In this document: positions 13,998 to 21,889 of the stretch, piece after piece | Layout: each line of letters begins with the position of its first letter | How positions within the stretch are numbered: the first letter of the stretch is position 1 | Assembly: GCF_900143215.1 (NCBI RefSeq) | Contig: NZ_FRDM01000039.1 | Span: 1-32,662, forward strand | Origin: Geodermatophilus obscurus | Lineage (GTDB): Bacteria; Actinomycetota; Actinomycetes; Mycobacteriales; Geodermatophilaceae | Direction: 5' to 3' | DNA length: 32,662 nt | The notes under the pieces: generated by a model | The model's input: only the letters and a program-made list of their open reading frames with translations | Told to the model about the DNA's origin: nothing | Databases searched by the model: none | Translations under genes and position numbers: made by a program

Positions 13998-14028
13998 GTC
14001 CGCTCCCCGTGCCTCGCGGGGAGCGGAC
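13998..14028 (+). terminator. Hairpin terminator after the DUF1059 gene
   Basis: A perfect 12-bp stem GTCCGCTCCCCG / CGGGGAGCGGAC with a 7-base loop begins 15 bp after the stop. No T-tract follows; high-GC actinobacteria often lack one. The next gene's ribosome site GGGAGAG follows at once. Confidence 0.6.
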
Positions 14029-14047
14029 CAGTGGGAGAGTGGACGTC

Positions 14048-14577
<530 letters not shown>

Positions 14578-14581
<4 letters not shown>

Positions 14582-15477
14582 CCACCAGCCCGGACGACGG
14601 GGGCGCCGGCCCCGGCCAGCCGCAGCCGGCGCCCCCGACACCGACCTGCTACCGGCACCCCGACCGGCCCACCCGCATCTCGTGCACCCGCTGCGGTCGG
14701 CCGATCTGCCCGGAGTGCATGACGCCGGCCTCGGTCGGCTTCCAGTGCCCCGACGACGTCCGCGCGGGCAACGCCGGCGTGCGCCAGGTCCGGCAGGTCC
14801 CGCTGCTGCAGCGGGCCGGACGTCGCTTCGGTGCGGTCACCGTCAGCCTCATCGCGGTCAACGTGGCCATGTTCGTCGCCACCGCCGTCTCGGCGAGCCT
14901 GGCCGGCGCGAACCCGCTGGACAACCAGCTCTCGCCGCTGTTCGCCCGGCTGGCGCAGATCCCCGTCCTGGTGGAGCTGGGGGAGGACTGGCGGCTGGTC
15001 ACCGCGGCCTTCCTGCACATCGGCCTCATGCACCTGGTGCTCAACATGCTGGCGTTGCTGGTGTTCGGCTCCGAGCTGGAACGCCAGCTGGGCCGGTGGC
15101 GCTACCTCGCCGTCTACCTGGTCTCGCTCCTGGGCGGCGCGGTGGCGCTGCAGCTGTTCGGTGAGCCCGCACGCCCGGTCGCCGGCGCGTCGGCGGCGAT
15201 CTACGGTCTGCTCGGCGGGCTCGCCGTCGTCATGCTGGCCCGCCGGGAGGACCTCCGCGGCCTGCTGACCCTGCTGGCCATCAACGTGCTCATCAGCTTC
15301 CTGCCCGGCGTCTCCCTGCTGGGGCACCTGGGCGGCCTGGTGGCCGGCTTCGTGGCCACCGGGGTGGTCGTGCTGACCCGGCGGCGCACCGAGCTCCAGG
15401 TGCTGGGCCTGATGCTGCTGACGGCGGTGCTCGTGGTGGTCGCGCTGACCGTGTCGACGCTCGTCGTCCTCGGTTAG
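14578..15477 (+). CDS. Rhomboid-family intramembrane serine protease with N-terminal zinc-binding motif; CTG start proposed
   Basis: A rhomboid protease of about 299 residues. An N-terminal zinc-finger-like region is encoded upstream of the first ATG: C24, H27, C36, C39, C44, C47 (TCYRHPDRP and ISCTRCGRPICPEC). The membrane core has about six helices: HIGLMHLVLNMLALLVFG, the nucleophile motif GASAAIYGLLGG with S205, and LGHLGGLVAGF with H250. The frame has no ATG, GTG or TTG between the upstream stop region and ATG 14719, which would cut off the cysteine motif. CTG at 14578 overlaps the cyclophilin stop (CTGA) and sits 8 bases behind GAGGTG, ideal for a start, so I place the start there. Substrate unknown. 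A palindromic repeat ends the unit. Confidence 0.85.
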
Positions 15478-15537
15478 CAGGAGGGCCCTCCTGCCCCCAC
15501 CCCTCGCGAGCTCACGGTGGGACCCTGCAGGAGGGCC
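15478..15537. repeat. Palindromic intergenic repeat, copy R1 (likely bidirectional terminator)
   Basis: The outer stem GGCCCTCCTG (15484-15493) pairs perfectly with CAGGAGGGCC (15528-15537). An inner CCCACC/GGTGGG pair and the apical palindrome CTCGCGAG extend the structure. It lies between the convergent rhomboid and PH-like genes. The same layout recurs at 19711-19757 and, inverted, at 29641-29698. Confidence 0.75.
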
Positions 15538-15561
15538 ACCAGGCCGGGGCTGCTGCGCCGA

Positions 15562-16020
15562 TCACCCGGGACGCAGGGCGTGCAGCGCCCGGGCGACGTC
15601 GGCCGGATCGGCGCCCAGGTCCCGGCGACCGAGCAGTACAAGGACCCCGTCCTCCTCACCACTCGCAGGCTCGCGGCGAGCCTCTGGACGGGGCCGGCCG
15701 TCGTCGTCCGGGCCGGCGGCGGTGTCCAGCTCCAGCAGCCGGGAGCGCAGACCCCAGCGCCGGGTGTCGCGCACCCGCACGTGCAGCCGTCCCCAGGGCA
15801 GCTCGGTGGTGCCGCTGAGCCGGCGGACGGCGACCCCGGTCGGCCGGGCGGCCAGCCGTGGGCGCAGCAGGCGGTCGCGCGCGGCCAGCCCCAGCAGCAG
15901 GACGGCGGCCGCGCCGACGAGGACCCGCCCGAGCGGGTCGAGGAACGCCGTGGCCAGCCCCAGCAGGACCCCCGCGACCGCCGGCACCGCCGACTCCCCG
16001 GTTCGCGGCGACCACTCCAC
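15562..16020 (-). CDS. Small PH-like membrane protein of unknown function, with in-frame repeat insertion
   Basis: A 152-residue protein. GTG at 16020 (VEWSPRTGES) follows GGAGG with a 9-base gap. Residues about 10-48 form a hydrophobic hairpin (VPAVAGVLLGLATAFLDPLG, VLVGAAAVLLLGLA). Then comes a beta-rich bacterial PH-like part: TGVAVRRLSGTTELPWGRLH and RDTRRWGLRSRLLELD, ending LVLLGRRDLGADPADVARAL. Proteins of this plan are common in actinobacteria and uncharacterised, as I recall. Residues about 108-127 (GRPRPEARREPASGEEDGVL) interrupt the last strand pair and are encoded by copy R4 of the palindromic repeat. The frame is preserved, so the protein may tolerate the insert in a loop. It stands alone, converging on the rhomboid gene. 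Confidence 0.7.
   Translation of the reverse strand: MEWSPRTGESAVPAVAGVLLGLATAFLDPLGRVLVGAAAVLLLGLAARDRLLRPRLAARPTGVAVRRLSGTTELPWGRLHVRVRDTRRWGLRSRLLELDTAAGPDDDGRPRPEARREPASGEEDGVLVLLGRRDLGADPADVARALHALRPG
15641..15695. repeat. Palindromic repeat, copy R4, inside a coding sequence
   Basis: The segment starts AGGACCCCGTCCTCCTCACC, continues ACTCGCAGGCTCG and ends GGACGGGGCC. It matches the minus strand of 17827-17882 at most positions. Here it lies within the PH-like gene, adding about 20 codons without breaking the frame. Confidence 0.75.
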
Positions 16021-16040
16021 GCCGTCCAGCCTCCCAGGAG

Positions 16041-16092
16041 GAGGACGGGGTCCTCGTGCCTGCCGGGAGCCGGCGAGCCGCTGGACGGGGCC
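16041..16092. repeat. Palindromic repeat, copy R5, between the PH-like gene and the thiolase
   Basis: It begins GAGGACGGGGTCCTC, a self-complementary 15-mer, and its second half GGCGAGCC..CTGGACGGGGCC matches copy R4. It lies just upstream of the divergent starts of the PH-like gene and the thiolase, so it could affect either message. The first half is diverged or inverted relative to R4. Confidence 0.55.
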
Positions 16093-16169
16093 AGGCGCAC
16101 GGGTGCGTGGACGTCCTACGATCGGCGGCACGGTGGGCGGAACGCCGCGCACGTCGACGAGGAGTGGCC

Positions 16170-17330
16170 ATGCGAGATGCCGTCATCTGCGCCGCGGTGC
16201 GCACCCCGGTGGGCAAGCGGGGCGGAGGGCTGTCCGGCGTGCACGCCGTGGACCTGTCCGCCGCCGTGCTCGACGCGCTGGTCGAGCGCACCGGCCTCGA
16301 CCCGGCCGCGGTCGAGGACGTGTTCTGGGGTTGCGTGAGCCAGGTCGGTGAGCAGACCTTCAACATCGGCCGCAACGCCGTCCTGGCCGCGGGCTGGCCG
16401 GAGTCGGTGCCCGGGACGACGATCGACCGGCAGTGCGGCTCGTCGCAGCAGGCGGTGGCCTTCGCCGCCGCCACGGTCATCAGCGGGCAGGCCGACGTCG
16501 TGGTGGCCGGCGGGGTCGAGTCGATGAGCCGGGTCCCGATGGGCTCCGCCCGCGCGGACGGCCTAGCGGGCAAGCCGCTGGGTCCGCGCTTCCTCGAGCG
16601 CTACGGCGGGGTCTTTCCCAACCAGGGCGTGGGCGCGGAGATGATCGCCGAGCGCTGGGGCTTCTCCCGCACGCAGCTCGACGAGTACTCGCTCGCCTCG
16701 CACGAGAAGGCGGCCAAGGCGCAGGCCGACGGCGCCTTCGACGAGGAGATCGCCCCGGTCACCACGCCGGACGGCACCGTGGTGCGCGCGGATGAGGGCA
16801 TCCGCCCCGGCGGCACCCTGGAGAAGCTGGGGTCGCTGAAGACCCCGTTCAAGGAGGACGGCGTCATCAGCGCGGGCAACGCCAGCCAGATCTCCGACGG
16901 GTCGGCCGCGCTGCTGGTCACCACCTCCGAGAGGGCCCGCGAACTCGGCCTGTGCCCGCTGGTGCGCATCCACACCACCGTCATGGCCGGCGACGACCCG
17001 GTCATCATGCTGACCGCCCCCATCCCGGCGACGCACAAGGTGCTGCAGCGCTCGGGTCTGTCGGTCGGGGACATCGGCGTCTTCGAGGTCAACGAGGCGT
17101 TCGCGCCGGTGCCGCTGGCCTGGCAGGTCGAGACGGGGGCCGACGCCGACCGGCTCAACCCCCGCGGCGGCGCGATCGCGCTGGGTCACCCGCTGGGCGG
17201 GTCGGGCGCGCGCATCATGACCACGCTCGTCCACACCATGCAGGCCACCGGCACCCGCTACGGACTGCAGACGATGTGCGAGGGCGGCGGGATGGCCAAC
17301 GCGACGATCCTGGAGCTCCTCACCGACTGA
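16170..17330 (+). CDS. Acetyl-CoA acetyltransferase (thiolase)
   Basis: A 386-residue thiolase, exchanging acyl groups between CoA thioesters in fatty-acid degradation or acetoacetyl-CoA synthesis. The catalytic triad is complete: nucleophile C89 in DRQCGSSQQAVAFA, H340 in GGAIALGHPLGGSGARI, and C370 in MCEGGGMANA. NEAFAPV, the fourth signature, is also present. The start MRDAVICAAVRTPVGKRGGG is a standard thiolase N-terminus; ATG 16170 follows GAGGAG. Length is normal. Chain-length specificity cannot be told from sequence. It is monocistronic, ending in a strong hairpin. Repeat R5 lies upstream. Confidence 0.93.
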   Translation: MRDAVICAAVRTPVGKRGGGLSGVHAVDLSAAVLDALVERTGLDPAAVEDVFWGCVSQVGEQTFNIGRNAVLAAGWPESVPGTTIDRQCGSSQQAVAFAAATVISGQADVVVAGGVESMSRVPMGSARADGLAGKPLGPRFLERYGGVFPNQGVGAEMIAERWGFSRTQLDEYSLASHEKAAKAQADGAFDEEIAPVTTPDGTVVRADEGIRPGGTLEKLGSLKTPFKEDGVISAGNASQISDGSAALLVTTSERARELGLCPLVRIHTTVMAGDDPVIMLTAPIPATHKVLQRSGLSVGDIGVFEVNEAFAPVPLAWQVETGADADRLNPRGGAIALGHPLGGSGARIMTTLVHTMQATGTRYGLQTMCEGGGMANATILELLTD

Positions 17331-17349
17331 GATCTCCACAGGCCCGCGA

Positions 17350-17386
17350 CGACGGCCCCCGGTCCCCCGTGGACCGGGGGCCGTCG
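17350..17386 (+). terminator. Strong hairpin terminator after the thiolase gene
   Basis: A perfect 16-bp stem (CGACGGCCCCCGGTCC and its complement, loop CCCGT) starts 19 bp behind the stop codon. No T-tract follows. Confidence 0.75.
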
Positions 17387-17506
17387 CCGTGCGGGGGCGA
17401 CGCCCGCGGCGGCCGGGATCTGCCGTGGTCAGCCCGCGTGTCGCGCTACCACACGGCGGGTGCGGCGGCACCTGGACCCGCGTCCGGAGGCTGGCGCCAT
17501 GTCGAC

Positions 17507-17725
17507 TCGTCCACAGTTGTGTGCACAGCTGGGGATGGACTCACAGGGGTGTAGTTACCGGGGTGCCCTTCTCGTCACATCTGCCACACCTCTAGTGAAG
17601 TCGCAGGTCAGGGCCGTGTGGTCGAACACCCGTTCTCCACATGTCGTGGACAACCCTGGGGGTTCAGCGCTTTGTCGACCTGTGGACAGCCCGATCCCGC
17701 TGTGCACAACGCCGCCTGTGTACAA
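17507..17725. other. Cluster of DnaA-box-like 9-mers in an intergenic region
   Basis: Compared with the actinobacterial DnaA box TTGTCCACA, six sites match 8 of 9 bases: TCGTCCACA (17507-17515), TTCTCCACA (17633-17641), and on the minus strand TTGTCCACG (17645-17653), CTGTCCACA (17681-17689), TTGTGCACA (17701-17709) and TTGTACACA (17717-17725). The surrounding DNA is less GC-rich than elsewhere. The region lies between convergent genes (thiolase and crgA) and contains no gene, so it has no evident promoter role. It could titrate or bind DnaA. The match count is my own reading. Confidence 0.5.
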
Positions 17726-17749
17726 CACTGTGCGTATCCGGTCGGTGAC

Positions 17750-17787
17750 AAAAAAGCGGCCCCCGTCCCGGGTGGGACGAGGGCCGC
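17750..17787 (-). terminator. Rho-independent terminator of crgA
   Basis: On the minus strand the stem GCGGCCCTCGTCCC / GGGACGGGGGCCGC (one mismatch) with loop ACCC is followed by six T. It is the only classical hairpin plus T-tract in this window and lies about 120 bp behind the crgA stop, with repeat R6 between. Confidence 0.85.
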
Positions 17788-17826
17788 GGAGGCTGCTCAC
17801 CGGCCCTGCTGCCGGAGCCCGTCGCC

Positions 17827-17882
17827 GGCTCCGTGCCGAGGCTCACCCCGAGCCTGCGAGGGGTGAGGAGGACGGGGTCCTC
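17827..17882 (-). repeat. Palindromic repeat, copy R6, downstream of crgA
   Basis: Read on the minus strand it is AGGACCCCGTCCTCCTCACC, CCTCGCAGGCTCG and GGTGAGCCTC, close to copy R4. The first 13 bases are nearly self-complementary, and CTCACCCC-GAGCCTGCGA-GGGGTGAG forms an inner stem. It lies in the 3' untranslated part of crgA. Confidence 0.75.
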
Positions 17883-17909
17883 CACCGGCGGGGGCAGCAG
17901 GGGCCTCCC

Positions 17910-18182
17910 TCAGCGCCAGCGCATCGACATGACCAGGCCAGCCACCATGAGGCCGAACCCGATGGCGAAGTTCCAGGCGTCGAGCCCCGACATGAACGGG
18001 ATGCTCTCGCCGGCGACGTAGAAGACGACGATCCACAGCAGCCCGAGCAGCATCAGGGCGACCATGAGCGGGGCGTACCACCGCGGGCTGGGCGGCAGGG
18101 CCCGCGCGCTCGCGGTCCCCGACTGCAGGGTGCCCTGCGGCGGCGTGTAGACCGACTTCTTGCGCACCTTCGACTTGGGCAC
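17910..18182 (-). CDS. crgA: Cell division protein CrgA
   Basis: A 90-residue membrane protein of the actinobacterial CrgA family, which acts at the septum with FtsZ, FtsI and FtsQ-type partners (known from mycobacteria and Streptomyces). The basic N-terminus [15 protein letters not shown] is the family hallmark. Two transmembrane segments follow: [20 protein letters not shown] and the stretch around [16 protein letters not shown], ending MRWR. GTG at 18182 is chosen since it gives exactly the family N-terminus; the longer frame to 18278 would overlap the divergent DUF881 gene. It is divergent from the DUF881 gene by 68 bp, which probably holds both promoters. Its place beside pabA and pknB matches other actinobacteria. 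Confidence 0.95.
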   Translation of the reverse strand: MPKSKVRKKSVYTPPQGTLQSGTASARALPPSPRWYAPLMVALMLLGLLWIVVFYVAGESIPFMSGLDAWNFAIGFGLMVAGLVMSMRWR

Positions 18183-18250
18183 CGTCGTACTCCCTCCGGG
18201 GCCGGTCCGTCGCGACCGGCCGTGACCGTTCCCCAGCCTAAGCTGCAGGT

Positions 18251-19018
18251 GTGGCTCCAGCCCGCACCCTGCGCCCACGGATGACCCGTGGGGGTGCCGC
18301 GTGGGCCGCGCTGGTGCCCGTGGTGGCCCTGGCGGCGGGGCTGCTGTTCGCCACCTCGAGCCAGACCGCCCAGGGCACCGACCTGCGCGGTGGTGAGGCC
18401 ACCGATCTCTCCGCGCTCATCCCCGCCCGGGAGGACGTCGTCGCCGCGCAGGAGGACCAGCTGGCGGCGCTGCGGGCCCAGGTGCAGGCCCTCACCGACC
18501 AGGCGGCGTCCCGGAACGGCGACGTGGCGGCCGCCCGGGACGCCGGCCAGGCCGGAGCCCTTTCCGCCGGCCTGGTGGCCCTCACCGGTCCCGGGGTGGA
18601 GATCACCCTCGACGACGCCCCGCGGCGGCCGGACGGCTCGCTGCCGATCGGCGCCCGCCCCGACGACGTCGTCATCCACCAGTCCGACGTGCAGGCCGTC
18701 GTCAACGCCGTGTGGGCCTCCGGCGCGGACGCGGTCGCGATCATGGGCCAGCGGCTGATCGCCACCAGCGCTGTCCGCTGCGTCGGCAACGTCCTGCTGC
18801 TGCAGGGCCGCACCTACTCCCCGCCGTTCGTGGTGACGGCCCTCGGGGACGCCGACGCCATCCGCGCCCAGCTGGCCGCCTCACCGCAGGTCCGGGTGTT
18901 CCAGCAGGCGGTCGAGGACTACGGGCTGGGCTTCGCCGTCCAGCCTCGGGCGGAGCTCACGCTGCCCGGCTACGACGGCCCACCGGCCATGCGGTACGCC
19001 ACAGCCGCTGACGGCTGA
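18251..19018 (+). CDS. DUF881 family membrane-anchored protein
   Basis: A 255-residue protein. An N-terminal transmembrane segment (about residues 15-33, [20 protein letters not shown]) is followed by a coiled coil at about 58-90 ([20 protein letters not shown]) and then the DUF881 domain: [54 protein letters not shown] and [19 protein letters not shown]881 proteins are frequent next to cell division genes in actinobacteria and Firmicutes (ylxW/ylxX-like), but their biochemical role is unknown. GTG at 18251 starts the frame. The stop lies 26 bp before pabA, so the two are probably co-transcribed. Confidence 0.85.
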   Translation: MAPARTLRPRMTRGGAAWAALVPVVALAAGLLFATSSQTAQGTDLRGGEATDLSALIPAREDVVAAQEDQLAALRAQVQALTDQAASRNGDVAAARDAGQAGALSAGLVALTGPGVEITLDDAPRRPDGSLPIGARPDDVVIHQSDVQAVVNAVWASGADAVAIMGQRLIATSAVRCVGNVLLLQGRTYSPPFVVTALGDADAIRAQLAASPQVRVFQQAVEDYGLGFAVQPRAELTLPGYDGPPAMRYATAADG

Positions 19019-19044
19019 CCGGGCGCTCGGTGTACACAAGGACC

Positions 19045-19701
19045 GTGAGCCGTCCCGTCCTCGTCGTCGACAACTTCGACAGCTTCGTCTACAACCTGGT
19101 CCAGTACCTGGGCCAGCTGGGCGTGGAGTGCGTCGTGCGGCGCAACGACGCCGTCACCGTCGACGAGCTGCCCGACCTCGACGTCGCCGGGGTGCTGCTC
19201 TCCCCGGGCCCGGGGACGCCCGCGGACGCCGGGGTGACCGTGCCGATGGTCCGCGCCGCCGCCGAGGCGGGCACGCCGGTCCTGGGCGTGTGCCTGGGCC
19301 ACCAGGCGATCGGTGCGGCGTTCGGCGCCGAGGTGGTGCGCGCGCCGGAGCTGCTGCACGGCAAGACCAGCCAGGTGGTGCACGACGGCGTCGGCGTGCT
19401 GGCCGGGCTGCCGTCACCGTTCACCGCCACCCGCTACCACTCCCTCACCGTCGACCGCGACACCGTGCCCGCCGAGCTGGAGGTCACCGGGACGACGCCC
19501 TCGGGCATCGTCATGGCGCTGCGGCACCGGGAGCTGCCCATCGAGGGCGTGCAGTTCCACCCCGAGTCGGTGCTCACCGAGGGCGGCCACCGGATGCTCG
19601 CCACCTGGCTGGAGGCCTGTGGACTGACCCCCGACCCGGCCGCCGTGGAGGCGGCCAGCGCCGCGGCCCACCGGCTCACCACGGTGGCCACCACGGCCTG
19701 A
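19045..19701 (+). CDS. pabA: Glutamine amidotransferase, anthranilate/aminodeoxychorismate synthase component II
   Basis: A 218-residue class I glutamine amidotransferase that hydrolyses glutamine and passes ammonia to a chorismate-using partner (PabB or TrpE). The fold starts VLVVDNFDSFVYNLVQYLGQ. The nucleophile C83 is in GVCLGHQAIG; the His-Glu pair is H172 and E174 in VQFHPESVLTEGGH; LLSPGPGTPADAG forms the oxyanion region. No synthase large subunit is near, so the pathway (folate or tryptophan) is not settled; the gene beside pknB in mycobacteria is called trpG/pabA. GTG 19045 is chosen for the standard N-terminus SRPVLVVDN; GTG 19030 is an alternative. It converges on pknB across repeat R2 and a hairpin. 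Confidence 0.92.
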   Translation: MSRPVLVVDNFDSFVYNLVQYLGQLGVECVVRRNDAVTVDELPDLDVAGVLLSPGPGTPADAGVTVPMVRAAAEAGTPVLGVCLGHQAIGAAFGAEVVRAPELLHGKTSQVVHDGVGVLAGLPSPFTATRYHSLTVDRDTVPAELEVTGTTPSGIVMALRHRELPIEGVQFHPESVLTEGGHRMLATWLEACGLTPDPAAVEAASAAAHRLTTVATTA

Positions 19702-19710
19702 AGAAGGACC

Positions 19711-19757
19711 CTTCTGCCCCGCCACTCGCGGGCTCCGGCGGGACCCTGCAGGAGGCC
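19711..19757 (+). repeat. Palindromic intergenic repeat, copy R2
   Basis: It starts CTTCTGCCCCGCCACTCGCG and ends GGCGGGACCCTGCAGGAGG. The inner stem is CCCGCC / GGCGGG. It matches R1 (15486-15537) closely, with the same order CTGC-CCC-CC-CTCGCG-CTC-GGGACCC-GCAGG. It lies between convergent pabA and pknB, next to the terminator hairpin. Confidence 0.7.
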
Positions 19758-19768
19758 ACCAGGACGAC

Positions 19769-19803
19769 GCAGGGCCCCTCCCCGGTGTGGAAAGGGGCCC
19801 TGC
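19769..19803. terminator. Bidirectional hairpin between pabA and pknB
   Basis: GCAGGGCCCCT (19769-19779) pairs perfectly with AGGGGCCCTGC (19793-19803) across a 13-base loop. It is located 15 bp beyond the pknB stop and 67 bp beyond the pabA stop, so it can end both convergent transcripts. Confidence 0.75.
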
Positions 19804-19818
19804 TCTGTCGTCTGCGGG

Positions 19819-21762
19819 CTACTCGGGGGTGGTCGGGCTGGTGGTCGGCACCCGGACGACCACCGCGATCGGGTCGTTCGCGGCCGCCCGGCTACCGGCT
19901 CCCGGTCGGGTGCCCACGATCGCAGTCACCTGCGACAAGTCGGCGACCACGGCCCCCTGCTCGTCGATCACGCTGACGTCGGTGAAGCCGGCGGCGCGTA
20001 GTGCGTCGCGGGCTGCCGTGGCGGAAGGCTGGCCCGTGACAGGGGGCACGGTCAACAGCGGGTCCTCGACCGGCTCGGCCGGGCCGCTGGAGACCTGCAG
20101 GGTGATCGGGTCGCCGGCGGACGCCTGCTCGCCGCCGGTGGGGTCGGTCGCGACGACGGTGCCCTCGGGCCGGTCGGACTCCACCTGCTCGGGGCTCACG
20201 TTGGTGAAGCCCGCGCTCCGCAGCGCCTGGGTGGCCGCCGCCTGCTGCTGACCGGTCACGTCGGGCACCTCGGCGTCGCCGTCGGACACCTGCAGCGTCA
20301 CGGTCGTGGTCGGGTCGACCGCCTGACCCTCGCCGGGGGTGACGTCGACGACCTGGTCCACGGGCGAGAGCGAGTCGATCTCCTCGGTCTGCACGTCGTC
20401 GAACCCGGCGTTCGCCAGGGTGGCCTCGGCGCGGTCGACGTCCAGGCCGATGACGGCCGGGACCTCGATCGTGTCCGGGCCGACGCCGACGACGAGGTCG
20501 ACGGTGCTGCCTCGGTCCACCTGGGTGCCGCTGGCCGGGTCGGTGCCCAGGACGGTGTCGATCTGGGACTCGTCGTCGGTGACCTGGGTGGTCACGGTGC
20601 CGACGGTCAGGCCGGCCGCCTCGAGGGTCTGGGTCGCCGTCGCCTGGTCCTGACCGGCCATGTTCGGCACGGAGACCTGCGTGGCCGTCGGGGTCTCCGT
20701 CGGCTCCTCCGCACCGTCGGAGCCGATCAGCAGCGCCACTGCGATCACGCCGCCGAGGACCAGCACACCGGCGATGACGGCGGCGATGATGCGGTTGCGC
20801 CGGCGTTTGCGGGCGGCGTCGTCGTCCTCGTCGTCCCAGTCGCCGTCGCCGTACCCGCCGGGCGGGGCGCCGATGATGGCGGTCTTCTCGGCGTCGCCCA
20901 TCACCGGCGTGGCCTCGACCGGCTGGCCGGCCATCGCCCGCAGCAGGTCGTTGCGCATCTCGGCGGCCGACTGGTACCGGTTCGCCGGGTTCTTGCTCAG
21001 CGCCTTGAGCAGGATGGCGTCGAGCTCCGGCGGGATGGCCGGGTTCACCGACGACGGCAGGCGCGGGTCCTCGCGCACGTGCTGGTAGGCCACCGAGACC
21101 GGTGAGTCGCCGGTGAACGGCGGCGCGCCGGTGACGAGCTCGTAGAGCAGACAGCCGACCGAGTACACGTCCGAGCGGGCGTCGACGCTCTCGCCACGGG
21201 CCTGCTCGGGGGAGAGGTACTGGGCGGTCCCTATCACCGCGGCGGTGGAGGTCATGGTCGCGGCGGAGTCCGACACCGCCCGGGCGATGCCGAAGTCCAT
21301 GACCTTGACCGTGCCCTCGGGGGTGACCATCACGTTCCCGGGCTTCACGTCGCGGTGCACGATGCCGTTGCGGTGGCTGAAGTCCAGGGCGGCGCAGATG
21401 TCGGCCGCGAAGTCCATCGCCCGCTGTGGCGAGAGCACGCCCTCCCGGCGGAGCACGTCGCGCAGGGTCTCGCCCTCGACGTACTCCATGACGATGTACG
21501 GGGTGGCGCCGCTGGACGACCGATCTTCGCCCGTGTCGTAGACGGCGACGATCGCCGGGTGGTTGAGCGAGGCCGCGGCCTGTGCCTCCCGGCGGAAGCG
21601 GACCTGGAAGGAGGGGTCGCGGGCGAGGTCGCTGCGCAGCACCTTGACCGCCACCTCGCGGCCGAGGCGCAGGTCGCGGCCGAGGTGCACCTCGGCCATC
21701 CCGCCGCGACCGAGCACCCCGCCGATCTCGTAGCGCTCGCCGAGCACCTGGGGCGTGGTCAT
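19819..21762 (-). CDS. pknB: Ser/Thr protein kinase PknB with four PASTA domains
   Basis: A 647-residue transmembrane kinase that senses cell-wall fragments and phosphorylates growth and division proteins. Kinase domain about 10-275: GRGGMAEV loop, K40 in VAVKVL, HRDVKPGN with D138, DFG at D156, and activation-loop threonines T169, T171 and T173 before GTAQYLSPEQ, as in mycobacterial PknB. An acidic/basic juxtamembrane part (DDEDDDAARKRRRN) precedes the transmembrane helix at about 325-346. Four PASTA repeats follow (about 365-430, 431-497, 498-562, 570-640), each starting with a VPxVxG-like strand. ATG 21762 is the family start; the frame continues upstream in shadow. Last gene of the fhaA-pknB operon, 127 bp behind pknA. 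Confidence 0.97.
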   Translation of the reverse strand: MTTPQVLGERYEIGGVLGRGGMAEVHLGRDLRLGREVAVKVLRSDLARDPSFQVRFRREAQAAASLNHPAIVAVYDTGEDRSSSGATPYIVMEYVEGETLRDVLRREGVLSPQRAMDFAADICAALDFSHRNGIVHRDVKPGNVMVTPEGTVKVMDFGIARAVSDSAATMTSTAAVIGTAQYLSPEQARGESVDARSDVYSVGCLLYELVTGAPPFTGDSPVSVAYQHVREDPRLPSSVNPAIPPELDAILLKALSKNPANRYQSAAEMRNDLLRAMAGQPVEATPVMGDAEKTAIIGAPPGGYGDGDWDDEDDDAARKRRRNRIIAAVIAGVLVLGGVIAVALLIGSDGAEEPTETPTATQVSVPNMAGQDQATATQTLEAAGLTVGTVTTQVTDDESQIDTVLGTDPASGTQVDRGSTVDLVVGVGPDTIEVPAVIGLDVDRAEATLANAGFDDVQTEEIDSLSPVDQVVDVTPGEGQAVDPTTTVTLQVSDGDAEVPDVTGQQQAAATQALRSAGFTNVSPEQVESDRPEGTVVATDPTGGEQASAGDPITLQVSSGPAEPVEDPLLTVPPVTGQPSATAARDALRAAGFTDVSVIDEQGAVVADLSQVTAIVGTRPGAGSRAAANDPIAVVVRVPTTSPTTPE

Positions 21763-21828
21763 CGGAGGTCCTCTCGGGCGGTGCGGTCCTGCGACCGGGC
21801 GTGACCCGGCGGAGCGCAGCGGACGGCT

Positions 21829-21859
21829 GGGCCGCCGGGCAGCGTAACCGCTGCGGCCC
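21829..21859. other. Hairpin in the pknA-pknB gap
   Basis: GGGCCGC (21829-21835) pairs with GCGGCCC (21853-21859); alternatively GCAGCG-TAAC-CGCTGC forms an inner stem. The gap of 127 bp is the longest in the operon. The structure could attenuate or process the message between the kinases; this is inference. Confidence 0.35.
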
Positions 21860-21889
21860 CCACCATCCGGGCGGCGCGAGGAGGGACGG

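Noticed and set aside
17910..18278. Longer CrgA reading starting at 18278
   Set aside because: The extra residues show no similarity to CrgA, and the frame would overlap the divergent DUF881 gene; GTG 18182 gives the standard N-terminus.
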